Source: Spinactinospora alkalitolerans
GTDB taxonomy: Bacteria > Actinomycetota > Actinomycetes > Streptosporangiales > Streptosporangiaceae
NCBI RefSeq assembly: GCF_013408795.1
Contig: NZ_JACCCC010000001.1
Location: 186,001-250,000, forward strand
Direction: 5' to 3'
DNA length: 64,000 bases
The notes under the pieces were generated by a model. It was given only the letters and a program-made list of their open reading frames with translations. It was not told where the DNA came from and made no database searches. Each line of letters opens with the position of its first letter. Position 1 is the stretch's first letter. Position numbers and translations under genes: made by a program. Positions 42,050 through 50,887 of this stretch are shown piece after piece.

Positions 42050-42261
42050 TGCCCAGGTGCCCCGGCCACCGGGGGTCTTGTGGCCCCGGCCGAAGGAGGG
42101 ATACGCGGTGACCGGGCGATCCTCTCGCGTGGCCGAAGGCCCCCACAGGGATCGCACCGGCGCCGCGCCACCCACGCCGCCACCTCGTGTGCCGGGACGC
42201 AACCGGGGTTTCGGCGCGCGCCCAAGGCGGCGGGCCGCCGTGCCCAGGTGCCCCGGCCACC
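42050..42261. repeat. Inverted arm plus flanking direct repeats next to element copy 2
   Basis: GCCCAGGTGCCCCGGCCACC occurs at about 42051-42070 and again at about 42242-42261. Between them, 42092-42240 is roughly the reverse complement of 42300-42466: GGGCGATCCTCTCGCGTGG matches CCACGCGAGAGCATCGCCC, and a GGTTTCGGC/GCCGAAACC pair lies further in. This copy of the dispersed element is thus part of a long imperfect palindrome. Confidence 0.7.
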
Positions 42262-42267
42262 GAGCGC

Positions 42268-42555
42268 GTGAGACACCGGCCACAGGGGGTTGAACCCCGG
42301 CCCGAGGACGCAAGCGCACACCGCCGCCGTGGGCGCCGGGCCGAAACCATGGTGTCGGTCCGCACCAGCGATGTCCCGTGCGCTTCGCGCGCGGGAGGGC
42401 GATTTTGCGTCCACGGGCCTTCGGCCACGCGAGAGCATCGCCCACCCGCACGCCGTCCCTCCTGGGGCGGGTCTTCACAACCCCCTGGGGTCGAGGTCTC
42501 TTCCACTTCTCTTGGGGCGGGTCTTCACAACCCCCTGGGGGCCGAGGTTGAGACT
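42268..42555. repeat. Dispersed ~290-bp intergenic element, copy 2
   Basis: This copy has the same order of blocks as at 3150-3435: GGTTGAACCCCGGCCCGAGG, GCCGGGCCGAAACC, GGGCGATTTTGCGTCC and GGGCCTTCGGCCACGCGAGA. The GGGGCGGGTCTTCACAACCC unit is present twice. It lies in the 628-bp gap between the second metallopeptidase and the alpha/beta hydrolase. No gene is supported in that gap; frames through it are artefacts of the repeat. Confidence 0.85.
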
Positions 42556-42647
42556 GAGGAGGATCACGGGAGTCCTCGTGCGGTCACTTATCCACACCTT
42601 TCGACCACCCGTGGTGTTTCCTCCGCGTGGCTGGAAGGATTCGGCTC

Positions 42648-44975
42648 ATGCCGGATGAACGCGTTGTGGAACTTCGGATCCACGGGGTCAGCGGCGGCCA
42701 GGCCCCGGAGCTGCTGGAGGTCGGGCCGGCCACGCGGGTGGCGGGCGACGAGCTGGCCGGCTTCTTCCGGCGGACCACCGCGCGCGACGTCGAGAGCGCG
42801 CCCGGGGTGCCCCGCGAGGTCTTCGCCTGGGGAAACCTCACCTCCGGGCGCTCCTCCCGCGCGCTGTGGCTGCTTCTCCTGCCCTTCATGCTGGTCAACG
42901 TCGCCTACTGGATGCGGCCGCGGCGGCTGGGCGGGCGCCTCTCCCGCGTCCACAACGCGGCGAACCACGGCTACGACATGCTGGTCCGGCTGCTCGCGCT
43001 GAGCCTCACCGCGCTGCTCACCCTGGCCGCGGCCGGGATCGGCATGGACCTCGTCGGCTGGCAGTGCGCCGGGTACGGGTCCGGCTGCGCCGAGCTGCGT
43101 CCGTGGCTGGGCGTGCTGTCCGCGCCCGGCGCCCCGCTCGCCGAGCCCGGCCGGGCGCTCGCCGCCGGATCGGTGCTGCCCATGGCGGTCGTCGCCGTGC
43201 TGTGGCGGCTGTCGCGGCGCACCGGCGGCGAGTACGAGGTCACCTCCTCCGCCACCGCGGTCCACGGCTCCTCCGCCCCGCTCAGCTCCCCGCTGTTCTG
43301 GCGCAACGGCGAGGCCGTGGGCCGGCTCCGCTCCGCGCACGTCGCCGTCGCGGCGTCCGTGATCGCCGCCCTGCTGCTGGTGCCGACGCTGGCCCACGAC
43401 CGCGGCGCGGGCACCCCCGTCGTCGGCGCGGTCCTCACCGGGCTGCTGACGCTCACCGCCACGCTCAGCGTGGCGGGCGCGCTCACCCCCGACACCGATC
43501 CCCGCTGGAACCGGTGGGCGACCGGGGTGTGCCGGGTGCTACGCGACGCCTCCCTCGCGCTGCTGGCCGCATCGCTGCTGCACACCGTCCGGCCGCGCCC
43601 GGACTGGGTCGCCGAGGGGGCCCTGCCCGGCTACGCCATCGGGCTCAACGGCCTCTTCGCCGCGCAGTGCGCCATCGCCCTCGCGCTGTTGGCGACCGCC
43701 GCGGTCCTGTACCGGGGCAGCGGCACCCACGCCGGCACCGCCATGGGCGGCATGGCGGGTCCGGCCGTCGCGGCGTTCGGGGTGCTGCTGGGCGGCGTGT
43801 TCTCCGCCGCGCTGGTCTACCAGGCGGCCGGATGGCTGGGCGGCTGCTACTACCCCGGCGCCGAGGAGACCGGCTGCCTCACGCTGAGCCCGCCCAGCGC
43901 CTACTCCTGGCTCCAGCTCGCCTTCACCCTGGAGGCGGGGATCGCGCTGCTCACGGCGGTCGCGCTGTGGCTGGTGGCGCGCAGGCGCACCCGCGTCCGG
44001 GTGGCCGAGGTGGCCGCCCAGTACGGGCGGGACGCCGATGCGCCGCGCACCCGCGAGATCGCGTGGACGCGGGCGCTGGGGTCCATGACCGAGTTCCTGC
44101 CGGCGTGCCTGTCGGCGCTGCTGCTGCCGGCCGTCGCCCTCGTGGCGCTGGTGCTGTACGCGGTGGCGACCGGGCGGCTCACCGCCGTCCCGGTCGACGG
44201 GGCCGGCGCCGAGCTCAGCCCCGCCGCGATGACGGCCGACACCACCGCGTGGGTGCAGGACGCCATCGACGCCATGGTGACGTTCGGCTCCTGGCTCGGC
44301 GGGCTGCTGCTCCTGGCGCTGGTGTGGCTGGGACGCAGCGCCTACCGCAGCCGGCCGACCCGGCAGGCGGTCGGCGTGCTGTGGGACGTCGGCACCTTCT
44401 GGCCGCGCGCCGCGCACCCCCTGGCGCCGCCCTGCTACGCCGAGCGCGCGGTGCCGCAACTGTCGGCCCGGGTCTCCGCGCTGGTCGAGCGCGGGACGGG
44501 CGTGGTGCTCTCCGGGCACTCGCAGGGCTCGGTGCTGGCGGCGGCGACCGTCTGGCAGCTTCCGGCCGGCTGCGGGGAGCGTCTCTGGCTGCTCACGCAC
44601 GGGTCGCCGCTGTACCGCCTCTACGCGCGCTACTTCCCCGCCTACTTCGGCCCCCTCGCGCTGAGCGAGCTGCGCGGGCGGGTGTCGGGCTGGTGCAACC
44701 TGTGGCGCGAGACCGACGCCGTCGGGGGGCCCGTCCTGCTGGATGAGGGCGTCGTGGAACGGGCCGAACCACTGCCCGACCCCCGGCACTACGCCCACCG
44801 GGAGGGCGAGGCCGTCCGCCCGGAGATCCTCGGCCACTCCTGCTACACCGAGGACCCCGTCTACGGAACGGCGGTGGCGACCGCGGCCCGCGGGGTCACC
44901 GGCGCCGTCGACCGGGACGCACCCGAGATCCCCCGCCAGGCCAGGAGCGCCGAGGACGAGTCGCTGGAGGGGTAG
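42648..44975 (+). CDS. Multi-pass membrane protein with split alpha/beta-hydrolase domain
   Basis: This 775-residue protein opens VVELRIHGVSGGQAPELLE, an oxyanion-hole-like HG strand of alpha/beta hydrolases. The central part has about ten membrane helices (for example LWLLLLPFMLVNVAYWM, LLALSLTALLTLAAAGIG, LALVALVLYAVATG-type segments). Residues ~600-640 hold the nucleophile elbow GVVLSGHSQGSVLAAATVW, and a HGSPLYRLYARYFP segment follows. The helices thus seem to interrupt the hydrolase fold. Streptomyces and mycobacteria have similar large proteins of unknown function. ATG 42648 has GGAAGGA upstream; GTG 42627 is an alternative. Confidence 0.8.
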   Translation: MPDERVVELRIHGVSGGQAPELLEVGPATRVAGDELAGFFRRTTARDVESAPGVPREVFAWGNLTSGRSSRALWLLLLPFMLVNVAYWMRPRRLGGRLSRVHNAANHGYDMLVRLLALSLTALLTLAAAGIGMDLVGWQCAGYGSGCAELRPWLGVLSAPGAPLAEPGRALAAGSVLPMAVVAVLWRLSRRTGGEYEVTSSATAVHGSSAPLSSPLFWRNGEAVGRLRSAHVAVAASVIAALLLVPTLAHDRGAGTPVVGAVLTGLLTLTATLSVAGALTPDTDPRWNRWATGVCRVLRDASLALLAASLLHTVRPRPDWVAEGALPGYAIGLNGLFAAQCAIALALLATAAVLYRGSGTHAGTAMGGMAGPAVAAFGVLLGGVFSAALVYQAAGWLGGCYYPGAEETGCLTLSPPSAYSWLQLAFTLEAGIALLTAVALWLVARRRTRVRVAEVAAQYGRDADAPRTREIAWTRALGSMTEFLPACLSALLLPAVALVALVLYAVATGRLTAVPVDGAGAELSPAAMTADTTAWVQDAIDAMVTFGSWLGGLLLLALVWLGRSAYRSRPTRQAVGVLWDVGTFWPRAAHPLAPPCYAERAVPQLSARVSALVERGTGVVLSGHSQGSVLAAATVWQLPAGCGERLWLLTHGSPLYRLYARYFPAYFGPLALSELRGRVSGWCNLWRETDAVGGPVLLDEGVVERAEPLPDPRHYAHREGEAVRPEILGHSCYTEDPVYGTAVATAARGVTGAVDRDAPEIPRQARSAEDESLEG

Positions 44976-44996
44976 CGGCGCCGGCCCCGCCGCTGC

Positions 44997-45317
44997 TCAC
45001 CAGCGGCCGTAGGGGCCGTCGCCGGGACGGCCGATGCTGCGCACGGCCGGGCGCACGTCGAGCAGGTAGATCAACGCGGCCACCAGCGACAGGATGGTGA
45101 GGAACGCGCCGTAGCCGAACACGGCGCTGAGCGAGAGCAGCGCTCCGACGCCGAGTAGGCCGACCCACAGCCCCTTGGTCTGCTTGTCCATGGCGGGGAA
45201 CGCCTGGGCCGGGGTCCGCGCGGCTTCGACCAGCGCGTAGAGGGTCGTCACGAAGATGGCGAGGTAGATGACCTTCCACAGCAGGGTGAAGAACGACATG
45301 GCGACCACGACAAGCAC
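44997..45317 (-). CDS. DUF2516-family small membrane protein
   Basis: This 106-residue protein has two or three helices (FFTLLWKVIYLAIFVTTLYALV, LLSLSAVFGYGAFLTILSLVAALIYLL) and a PAVRSIGRPGDGPYGRW tail. It matches the actinobacterial DUF2516 family (AFPAMDKQTKGLWVGLLGVGA). The function is unknown. GTG 45317 has AAAGG upstream; ATG 45299 is an alternative. It converges with the hydrolase gene. Confidence 0.8.
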   Translation of the reverse strand: MLVVVAMSFFTLLWKVIYLAIFVTTLYALVEAARTPAQAFPAMDKQTKGLWVGLLGVGALLSLSAVFGYGAFLTILSLVAALIYLLDVRPAVRSIGRPGDGPYGRW

Positions 45318-45410
45318 CGAACCTTTGCTAGAAGAGCGGGCGGTCTCTCCAGGTTAAACGCCCGGGTCCGGCAAATCGTGCCCGCGGTGGCGGCGGTCAT
45401 CGGGTTCTGG

Positions 45411-45528
45411 CCGCTGCGTTCGCGGGACGAGGTGGGGGTTTCAGGACCCGGATCCGCTGTGCCGTCGGCGGCGTGCGCGCACTGCGGCAGCCGCCCCTGT
45501 GCGAACCCGATCGTCGAGCATCGGTCAC
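45411..45528 (-). repeat. Dispersed ~115-bp intergenic repeat, copy B
   Basis: This is the reverse-orientation partner of 15344-15455. Read on the minus strand it shows GACGATCGGGTTCGCAC, then CCGCAGTGCG, GGCACAG and CCGGGTCCTGAAA. It abuts and slightly overlaps the end of the M56 gene (stop at 45525). No gene lies inside. Confidence 0.75.
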
Positions 45529-46475
45529 ATGGGCAGGTGCCAGAGGCTCAGCGTCGTGGACATCAGTGTGATCGCCGTGGTCAGCACGGCGGCGGTCTCC
45601 GGCCTGGAGAGCTGGGCGTGCGGATTGAGCAGGCGCGACACCCGGGTGACGACCTCGGGCTCCTCGGGGGCCGACGCGGTGGCGGCGAGCGCCCCCGCGG
45701 GCACCGGAGCGGTGCCGGCCGTGCCGAACCGCACCAGCGCCATGGCCAGCTCCTTGGGGGAGTGCTCCCGCCGGGCCTGGTCGTCGGCGCACATCTCGAT
45801 GAGCAGCGCGACGGCGTTGTAGCAGGTCTCCATCATCCCGACGCGGGGGAAGGCGCGCTTCAGCGAGGAGAACGGCAGCAGCACCAGGTCGTGGCGCTGG
45901 CGCAGGTGGGCGTGCTCGTGGGCGAGCACGGCGGCGAGCTCGTGGCGGTCGAGCACCTCCAGGGCGCCGACGCTGATCACGATCTGGGAGTTCAGCACGC
46001 CGGGCAGGCAGTACGCGGCCGCGGCGGGGTGGTCCAGCACCCGCGCGCCCGGGACCTCCGGATCGTCGCGGGCGACCAGTCGCAGCAGGTGGCGGTGGCG
46101 CCTGCGGGTGCGCAGCACCTGGATGAACGAGGCCACCAGGCCCCAGAACAGCACCAGGGTGAGGCCGAACGCGGCGATGATGGCGGCGACCTGGGTCGCG
46201 GCGAAGGGGGTCTCGGCCAGTCCGGACAGGAAGAGCCCGTGCGTCAGCGCGTCGCGGGTGAGCGACTCCAGCCCTCCGGCGACGCCCCGGCCGTAGGGGG
46301 CCAGACCGAACGCGAGCAGCGCGCCGATCGTGGAGATGCCCCAGGTGAGGCCGAGCGCCTGCCACGCGACAACGGCGGCGTGCGGGCCCCGGGCGGGCCA
46401 GGAGGCCCGGCGGAGTCGTGCCGCCGCGAACAGGCAGCCGACCGCGATCGTGGCGAGCAGTGCGGCACTGACCAT
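45525..46475 (-). CDS. M56-family (BlaR1-like) membrane metallopeptidase
   Basis: This 316-residue protein has N-terminal helices (AALLATIAVGCLFAAARL, WGISTIGALLAFGLAPYG) and a helix pair before the peptidase core. The zinc motif is HELAAVLAHEHAHLRQRHDLV, with EMCADDQARR as the third-ligand region. In BlaR1 the peptidase cleaves the BlaI repressor after sensing beta-lactams. This protein lacks a penicillin-binding sensor domain, as is usual for actinobacterial M56 proteins paired with BlaI. It follows blaI after 4 bp. Confidence 0.88.
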   Translation of the reverse strand: MVSAALLATIAVGCLFAAARLRRASWPARGPHAAVVAWQALGLTWGISTIGALLAFGLAPYGRGVAGGLESLTRDALTHGLFLSGLAETPFAATQVAAIIAAFGLTLVLFWGLVASFIQVLRTRRRHRHLLRLVARDDPEVPGARVLDHPAAAAYCLPGVLNSQIVISVGALEVLDRHELAAVLAHEHAHLRQRHDLVLLPFSSLKRAFPRVGMMETCYNAVALLIEMCADDQARREHSPKELAMALVRFGTAGTAPVPAGALAATASAPEEPEVVTRVSRLLNPHAQLSRPETAAVLTTAITLMSTTLSLWHLPM

Positions 46476-46479
46476 ACGA

Positions 46480-46842
46480 CTACGTCCTTGGCTGGTCGTC
46501 TTCCGCGAGGGCGCGGCGAAGCGCTTCGGCTTCCGTCCCGCTCATCGAGCGTACGAATGCGGCCAGTGCGGCGTCGCGGTCGCCGGTTTGGCCTAGAGCG
46601 TCGAACATGAGTTCCGATACGTAGCTCTCCCGGCTGGCTGCCGGGCGGTAACGCCATGCACGGCCCTCACGGGTGCGGTGAACGACGCCCTTCTTCGCTA
46701 GCCGATCGAGCACGGTCATAACAGTCGTGTGAGCGAGATCACGATCCGCCAGGGCGCGACCCACTTCGCGCACCGTCATTGGCTCGATTCGTTCCCACAG
46801 TACATCCATCACCGCGCGTTCAAGGTCACCGAGCCGATTCAT
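46480..46842 (-). CDS. BlaI/MecI/CopY-family repressor
   Basis: This 120-residue winged-helix repressor contains MNRLGDLERAVMDVLWER, MTVREVGRALADRDLAHTTV and MTVLDRLAKKGVVHRTREG. The C-terminal dimerisation domain includes YVSELMFDALGQTGDRDAAL. It probably represses itself and the M56 gene, and release would come from cleavage by that partner. A TAGTACTA-core palindrome lies 20 bp upstream. In M. tuberculosis a similar pair controls beta-lactamase and other genes; no beta-lactamase lies nearby here. Confidence 0.92.
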   Translation of the reverse strand: MNRLGDLERAVMDVLWERIEPMTVREVGRALADRDLAHTTVMTVLDRLAKKGVVHRTREGRAWRYRPAASRESYVSELMFDALGQTGDRDAALAAFVRSMSGTEAEALRRALAEDDQPRT

Positions 46843-46861
46843 GACCACCAGTCTACTTCGG

Positions 46862-46871
46862 GTAGTACTAC
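46862..46871. promoter_or_regulatory. BlaI-type operator
   Basis: GTAGTACTAC is a perfect 10-bp palindrome 20 bp before the BlaI start. A partial half-site (CTACTTC) lies next to it. The TAGTACTA core matches BlaI-family operators, so autoregulation of the BlaI-M56 pair is expected. Confidence 0.7.
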
Positions 46872-46934
46872 GCACTGTCGCACCCCCCGGGTTGCACGGC
46901 TCTGACCACCGGAGACCTTGCGGCATCGGGGTTC

Positions 46935-47768
46935 TCAGCGCGGGGCGACGAGCAGCGGCTGGGAGACCTGGGCCAGCAGCCCCTTGGCGTCGGTGAGCTC
47001 GGCGTGCGCCAGGCCCGTGCCGTCGCCGCTGAGGTGGGTGCGGGCGGACATGTGCAGCCATTCGTCGGCGGGCTCGCGCAGCACCGTGACGCCGATCCCC
47101 GGCGGGATGGACAGCCAGGAGTCCAGCGGCAGCTCCAGGCTGATGCCGTTCGCCGAGTCGGCGACCACCAGCAGGCGCTCCAGCCCGGCGGTCGGGCGCC
47201 CCTCGACGAGGGGGACGAGCGGCCGGGTCCAGGCCGCGGAGGGCCCCTTCCCGAAGCCGGCCCCGGACGTGGGGCGCCATTCGGTCGCCCTGCCGTACCC
47301 GAATCCGCCCATCAGCCGGGTCAGGCCGCCGGTGTCGGCGGCTGCGGGCAGCGGGGGAGCGGTGACGGGCTCGGTGACCGGGCCGTCGGCGGGCCCGGCG
47401 GCCAACTGCCAGGCGCGCGCGCTCACGACGGTCTCGCCCTCGTGCACCAGGTCGGCCTCGACCAGCCGGATCCTGCGGCCCGGCCGCAGGGTCCGCACCC
47501 GGACGGCGACGTCGGCGAGCGGGATGGGGCTCAGGAAGTCCACCGTCAGCCGGCCGATGCGCAGTCCCGGCTGCGGGTCGTGCGCGGAGACGGCGGCGGC
47601 GAGCAGCGCGGTCGGCGGGCCGCCGTGCTGGCAGCGAGGATCCCAGGGACTCTGCGTGGCCAGGGTGGCGCGGTAGGCGCCGTCGCCGAGCGGCAGGTAG
47701 AAGGCCGGCGGCGGGTCCGTCGGGTCCTGCGCGGCCGGGGGCTGCGGGGCGTTCGTGCCGGAGCTCAT
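46935..47768 (-). CDS. Thioesterase-family (double hotdog) protein
   Basis: This 277-residue acyl-CoA thioesterase-like protein has two hotdog modules. The first contains WDPRCQHGGPPTALLAAAV and RLTVDFLSPIPLADVAVRVR. The second contains LELPLDSWLSIPPGIGVTV and HAELTDAKGLLAQVSQPLLV. It matches the actinobacterial TesB-like/DUF4442-type group that hydrolyses or handles acyl-CoAs; the substrate is unknown. No operon partner: the macro-domain gene is divergent, 73 bp away. Confidence 0.85.
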   Translation of the reverse strand: MSSGTNAPQPPAAQDPTDPPPAFYLPLGDGAYRATLATQSPWDPRCQHGGPPTALLAAAVSAHDPQPGLRIGRLTVDFLSPIPLADVAVRVRTLRPGRRIRLVEADLVHEGETVVSARAWQLAAGPADGPVTEPVTAPPLPAAADTGGLTRLMGGFGYGRATEWRPTSGAGFGKGPSAAWTRPLVPLVEGRPTAGLERLLVVADSANGISLELPLDSWLSIPPGIGVTVLREPADEWLHMSARTHLSGDGTGLAHAELTDAKGLLAQVSQPLLVAPR

Positions 47769-47841
47769 GATCCTTGTCTACCGGACGGTAATTTCCAGCG
47801 GAAGGGGCGGGCCCGGCCCGGGAACGGGTAGACAGGCCGCC

Positions 47842-48372
47842 ATGGACATCCGACTGGTGCGCGGCGACATCACCGAACAGCACGTCGACGCCGTGGTCAA
47901 CGCGGCCAACTCCTCCCTGCTGGGCGGCGGCGGGGTGGACGGCGCCATCCACCGCAGGGGCGGTCCGGACATCCTCGCCGAATGCCGCGAGCTGCGCGCC
48001 TCGAAGTACGGCAGGGGCCTGCCGACCGGCCGGGCGGTCGCCACGACGGCCGGGAGGCTGCCCGCGAGGTGGGTGATCCACACGGTCGGCCCGGTGCACA
48101 GCGCGACCGAGGACCGGACCGAACTGCTGGCCTCCTGCTACCGGGAGTCCCTTCGGGTCGCCGACGAACTCGGCGCGCGCAGCGTGGCCTTCCCCGCGGT
48201 CTCGGCCGGTGTCTACGGCTGGCCGATGGACGACGCCGCGCGTGTCGCGGTGCGGACCGTTCAGGAAACGTCGACTACAGTGAGTGAAATTCGGTTTGTC
48301 CTCTTTGGGGATGAGGCCTACGCCGCGTTCGATCGGGCGGTGCGGGGACCCGACCCCAAGCATGCCCCCTGA
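47842..48372 (+). CDS. Macro-domain protein (O-acetyl-ADP-ribose deacetylase type)
   Basis: This 176-residue macro domain has the ADP-ribose-binding signatures VRGDITEQHVDAVVNAANSS, LLGGGGVDGAIHRRGG, PARWVIHTVGP and AFPAVSAGVYGWPMDDAA. The NAAN...GGGGVDGAIHR set is that of MacroD/YmdB enzymes that remove acetyl or ADP-ribose groups. The protein is complete and catalytically plausible. The GTG start of the secreted esterase follows at once (16 bp). Confidence 0.93.
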   Translation: MDIRLVRGDITEQHVDAVVNAANSSLLGGGGVDGAIHRRGGPDILAECRELRASKYGRGLPTGRAVATTAGRLPARWVIHTVGPVHSATEDRTELLASCYRESLRVADELGARSVAFPAVSAGVYGWPMDDAARVAVRTVQETSTTVSEIRFVLFGDEAYAAFDRAVRGPDPKHAP

Positions 48373-48388
48373 CCTTTAGGATCTTGGT

Positions 48389-49393
48389 GTGTTCGCGACC
48401 TTCTCCCGCAGAACCACGGCGCTCGTGGCCTCTTCACTCATCGTAGCCACGGCGGGGATGGTCGCGGTCGACGACGAGAAGGGCGTCGGCGCGGCCGTGC
48501 AGGCGCAGACGCGGTCGCAGGGGCCCGAACCGCACGACGAGGCCGACGGCGCGGCCCGGCGGGCGGGAGCACCGGCCGTGCTCCCGCGCCCCGGCGAGGT
48601 GCCGGTGTGCGACGAGCCGGGCGAGGACGAGATCATCACGGTCCCCGACACGGGCGCTCCCGACGGCGGGCGGCCGATCTGGATCCGCCGCCCGCCCGGT
48701 GCGGACGGCGCCGACGTCCCGGTGCTGTACCTGCTGCACGGCTCGACGAGTACGCACCGGACCATCAGGGACGCCGACATCGGGCCGCTGCTGGACGAGC
48801 AGATGTGCCGCACCGGCGTGCAGTTCGTGATCGCGGCGCCGTTCGGCCAGGAGGTCGGCGGCAGCGACACCGAGTGGGGCGACGCCGTCGACGGCGACTT
48901 CCAGATCGAGACGTTCGTGACCGAGAAGGCGATCGACGCCGTCGAGGGCGACCACGGGCGCCCCCGCTACCTGCGCGCGATCGGCGGGTTCTCGATGGGC
49001 GGCTACGGCGCCGCCGCCCTGTCGCTGCGCCACCCCGACACCTACGCCCAGGCCGTCAGTTGGGCCGGCTACTTCAAGGTCGACGACCCCTCGGGCACCT
49101 TCGGCGACGACCCCGGCCCGCACGCCCCCGACCGGCTGCTCGACGAATCCGGGGTCCGCGACATCCGGTTCTTCCTGGTGGAGGGGAAGCAGGACCACAC
49201 CCCGCTGCAGGAGGGCAGCATCCACGGGGAGGCCGAGAGGTTCGCCGCGCTGCTCGACGAGCGGGGCATGACGGTCGAGACCGCCTTCCCCGAGGGCGAC
49301 CACGACTTCGAGGCGTGGGAGCCGACCTACGGCCGGGCCGTCGACTTCCTCGTCGACGGCTGGTCCGCGCCCCTCGCCGCACAGGCGGGCTGA
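48389..49393 (+). CDS. Secreted esterase (esterase-D/antigen-85-like alpha/beta hydrolase)
   Basis: This 334-residue protein has an N-terminal signal (RRTTALVASSLIVATAGMVA), a low-complexity linker and an alpha/beta hydrolase domain. The oxyanion strand is PVLYLLHGSTS. The nucleophile elbow is IGGFSMGGYGAAALSLRHPD, and the catalytic His is in FPEGDHDFEAWEPTYG. It belongs to the esterase-D/FrmB/mycolyltransferase-like set and probably acts on small esters outside the cell. It starts with GTG, AGGA upstream, and is probably co-transcribed with the macro-domain gene. Confidence 0.87.
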   Translation: MFATFSRRTTALVASSLIVATAGMVAVDDEKGVGAAVQAQTRSQGPEPHDEADGAARRAGAPAVLPRPGEVPVCDEPGEDEIITVPDTGAPDGGRPIWIRRPPGADGADVPVLYLLHGSTSTHRTIRDADIGPLLDEQMCRTGVQFVIAAPFGQEVGGSDTEWGDAVDGDFQIETFVTEKAIDAVEGDHGRPRYLRAIGGFSMGGYGAAALSLRHPDTYAQAVSWAGYFKVDDPSGTFGDDPGPHAPDRLLDESGVRDIRFFLVEGKQDHTPLQEGSIHGEAERFAALLDERGMTVETAFPEGDHDFEAWEPTYGRAVDFLVDGWSAPLAAQAG

Positions 49394-49548
49394 CCCGCCG
49401 CGGACGGGAGGAGCGCCCCGCGGACGGGCCCCCGGATGGTCCCTGTTAGCCGCCGCACGTCCATTATGGGAACACTGCGCCCCTTCGGCGCTGTTGACTG
49501 TTGTGGCAGAGCGTGAGCGGCCGTGAACGGGAAGGGACGCGCGAGACA

Positions 49549-50871
49549 GTGGTGCCAGAGACTCCCGGCCAGCCCGGCGGGGCGGCCGACGGTTCCGGGC
49601 CACCGGTGGAACCCCGCCGGATCGCCACCATCAGCCTGCACACCTCACCCCTCGACCAGCCGGGCACCGGCGACGCCGGGGGCATGAACGTCTACATCGT
49701 CGAGGTGGCCAAGCGCCTCGCCGAGCGCGGCGTCGCCGTCGACGTCTTCACCCGGGCCACCGGCCTGGGCCAGCCGCCCGAGGTCGAGATGGCGCCCGGC
49801 GTCACCGTCCGGCACGTCTCCGCCGGCCCGTTCGGCGCGCTCGACAAGGACACCCTCGCCCGCCACCTCTGCCCGTTCATCTTCGGCGTGCTGCGGACCG
49901 AGGCCCGCAACGAGCCCGGCCACTACGACCTCGTGCACGGCCACTACTGGCTGTCCGGCCGGGCCGGCGCGGTGGCCGCGCAGCGCTGGGGCGTGCCGCT
50001 GGTCCAGTCCATGCACACGCTGGCCAAGGTCAAGAACGTCTCCCTCGCCGACGGCGACGTCCCGGAGCCCGAGGTGCGGGTCCGCGGCGAGGACCACCTG
50101 GTGCGCTCCGCCGACCACCTCGTCGCCAACACCGCCGACGAGGCGGCGCAGCTCGTCCGCTACTACGACGCCGACCCCGCCCGCGTCACCACCGTCCCGC
50201 CCGGCGTCGACCTCGACGTCTTCACCCCGGGTTCGCGCGCCGCGTCGCTGCGCCGGATCGGCCTGCCCGAGGACGCCGAGCTCCTGCTGTTCGTCGGCAG
50301 GGTGCAGCGGCTCAAGGCCCCCGATGTGCTGATGCGGGCGGCGGCCCGGCTGCTGCAGCGCGACCCCTCGCTGCGCGGCCGGCTGGTCGTCGCCGTCGTC
50401 GGCGGCCTGTCGGGCCGCGACGCCGCCGAGCCGCGCAGGCTGACCGAACTGGCCCGCTCGCTGGGCATCGCCGACGCGGTGCGGATGGAGCCGCCGCGCT
50501 CCCGGACCGAGCTGGCGCACTACTACCGCGCGGCGACCGCCACCGTCGTCCCGTCGTACTCGGAGTCCTTCGGCCTGGTGGCGGTGGAGTCGGAGGCGTG
50601 CGGCACGCCCGTTGTCGCGGCCCGGGTGGGCGGCCTGCCCACGGCCGTGAGCGACGGGGTCTCGGGCGTGCTGATCGACGGCCACGACCCCGACGACTAC
50701 GCGCGCGTGCTGCACCGCATGATCACCGAACCGGCTTGGCGCGACTCCTTGGGCGCGGCGGCCGTGGGCCACGCGGCCGGGCTGAGCTGGTCCGCCACCG
50801 TCGACGGGCTCCTCGGCGTCTACCGTGGCACCCTGGCGGGTTCGCCGCTGCCCGTCGCGGCCAACCAGTAA
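49549..50871 (+). CDS. mshA: D-inositol-3-phosphate glycosyltransferase MshA
   Basis: This enzyme makes GlcNAc-inositol phosphate, the first step of mycothiol synthesis. It is a GT4 enzyme of about 440 residues. [35 protein letters not shown] is the MshA N-terminal signature in short form (keys [13 protein letters not shown]). Sugar-nucleotide motifs are [17 protein letters not shown] and [20 protein letters not shown]. The start is uncertain: GTG 49549 has GGGAAGGGA upstream, while GTG 49513 and TTG 49501 are in frame. The mshA-ybjN-gpmA order is conserved in actinomycetes. Confidence 0.95.
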   Translation: MVPETPGQPGGAADGSGPPVEPRRIATISLHTSPLDQPGTGDAGGMNVYIVEVAKRLAERGVAVDVFTRATGLGQPPEVEMAPGVTVRHVSAGPFGALDKDTLARHLCPFIFGVLRTEARNEPGHYDLVHGHYWLSGRAGAVAAQRWGVPLVQSMHTLAKVKNVSLADGDVPEPEVRVRGEDHLVRSADHLVANTADEAAQLVRYYDADPARVTTVPPGVDLDVFTPGSRAASLRRIGLPEDAELLLFVGRVQRLKAPDVLMRAAARLLQRDPSLRGRLVVAVVGGLSGRDAAEPRRLTELARSLGIADAVRMEPPRSRTELAHYYRAATATVVPSYSESFGLVAVESEACGTPVVAARVGGLPTAVSDGVSGVLIDGHDPDDYARVLHRMITEPAWRDSLGAAAVGHAAGLSWSATVDGLLGVYRGTLAGSPLPVAANQ

Positions 50872-50887
50872 CCGGGAGAGGACACGG

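Noticed and set aside
42270-42506. Hypothetical protein genes inside the dispersed element
   Set aside because: The frames are open because of GC bias and recur with the repeat in several frames; no SD or domain.
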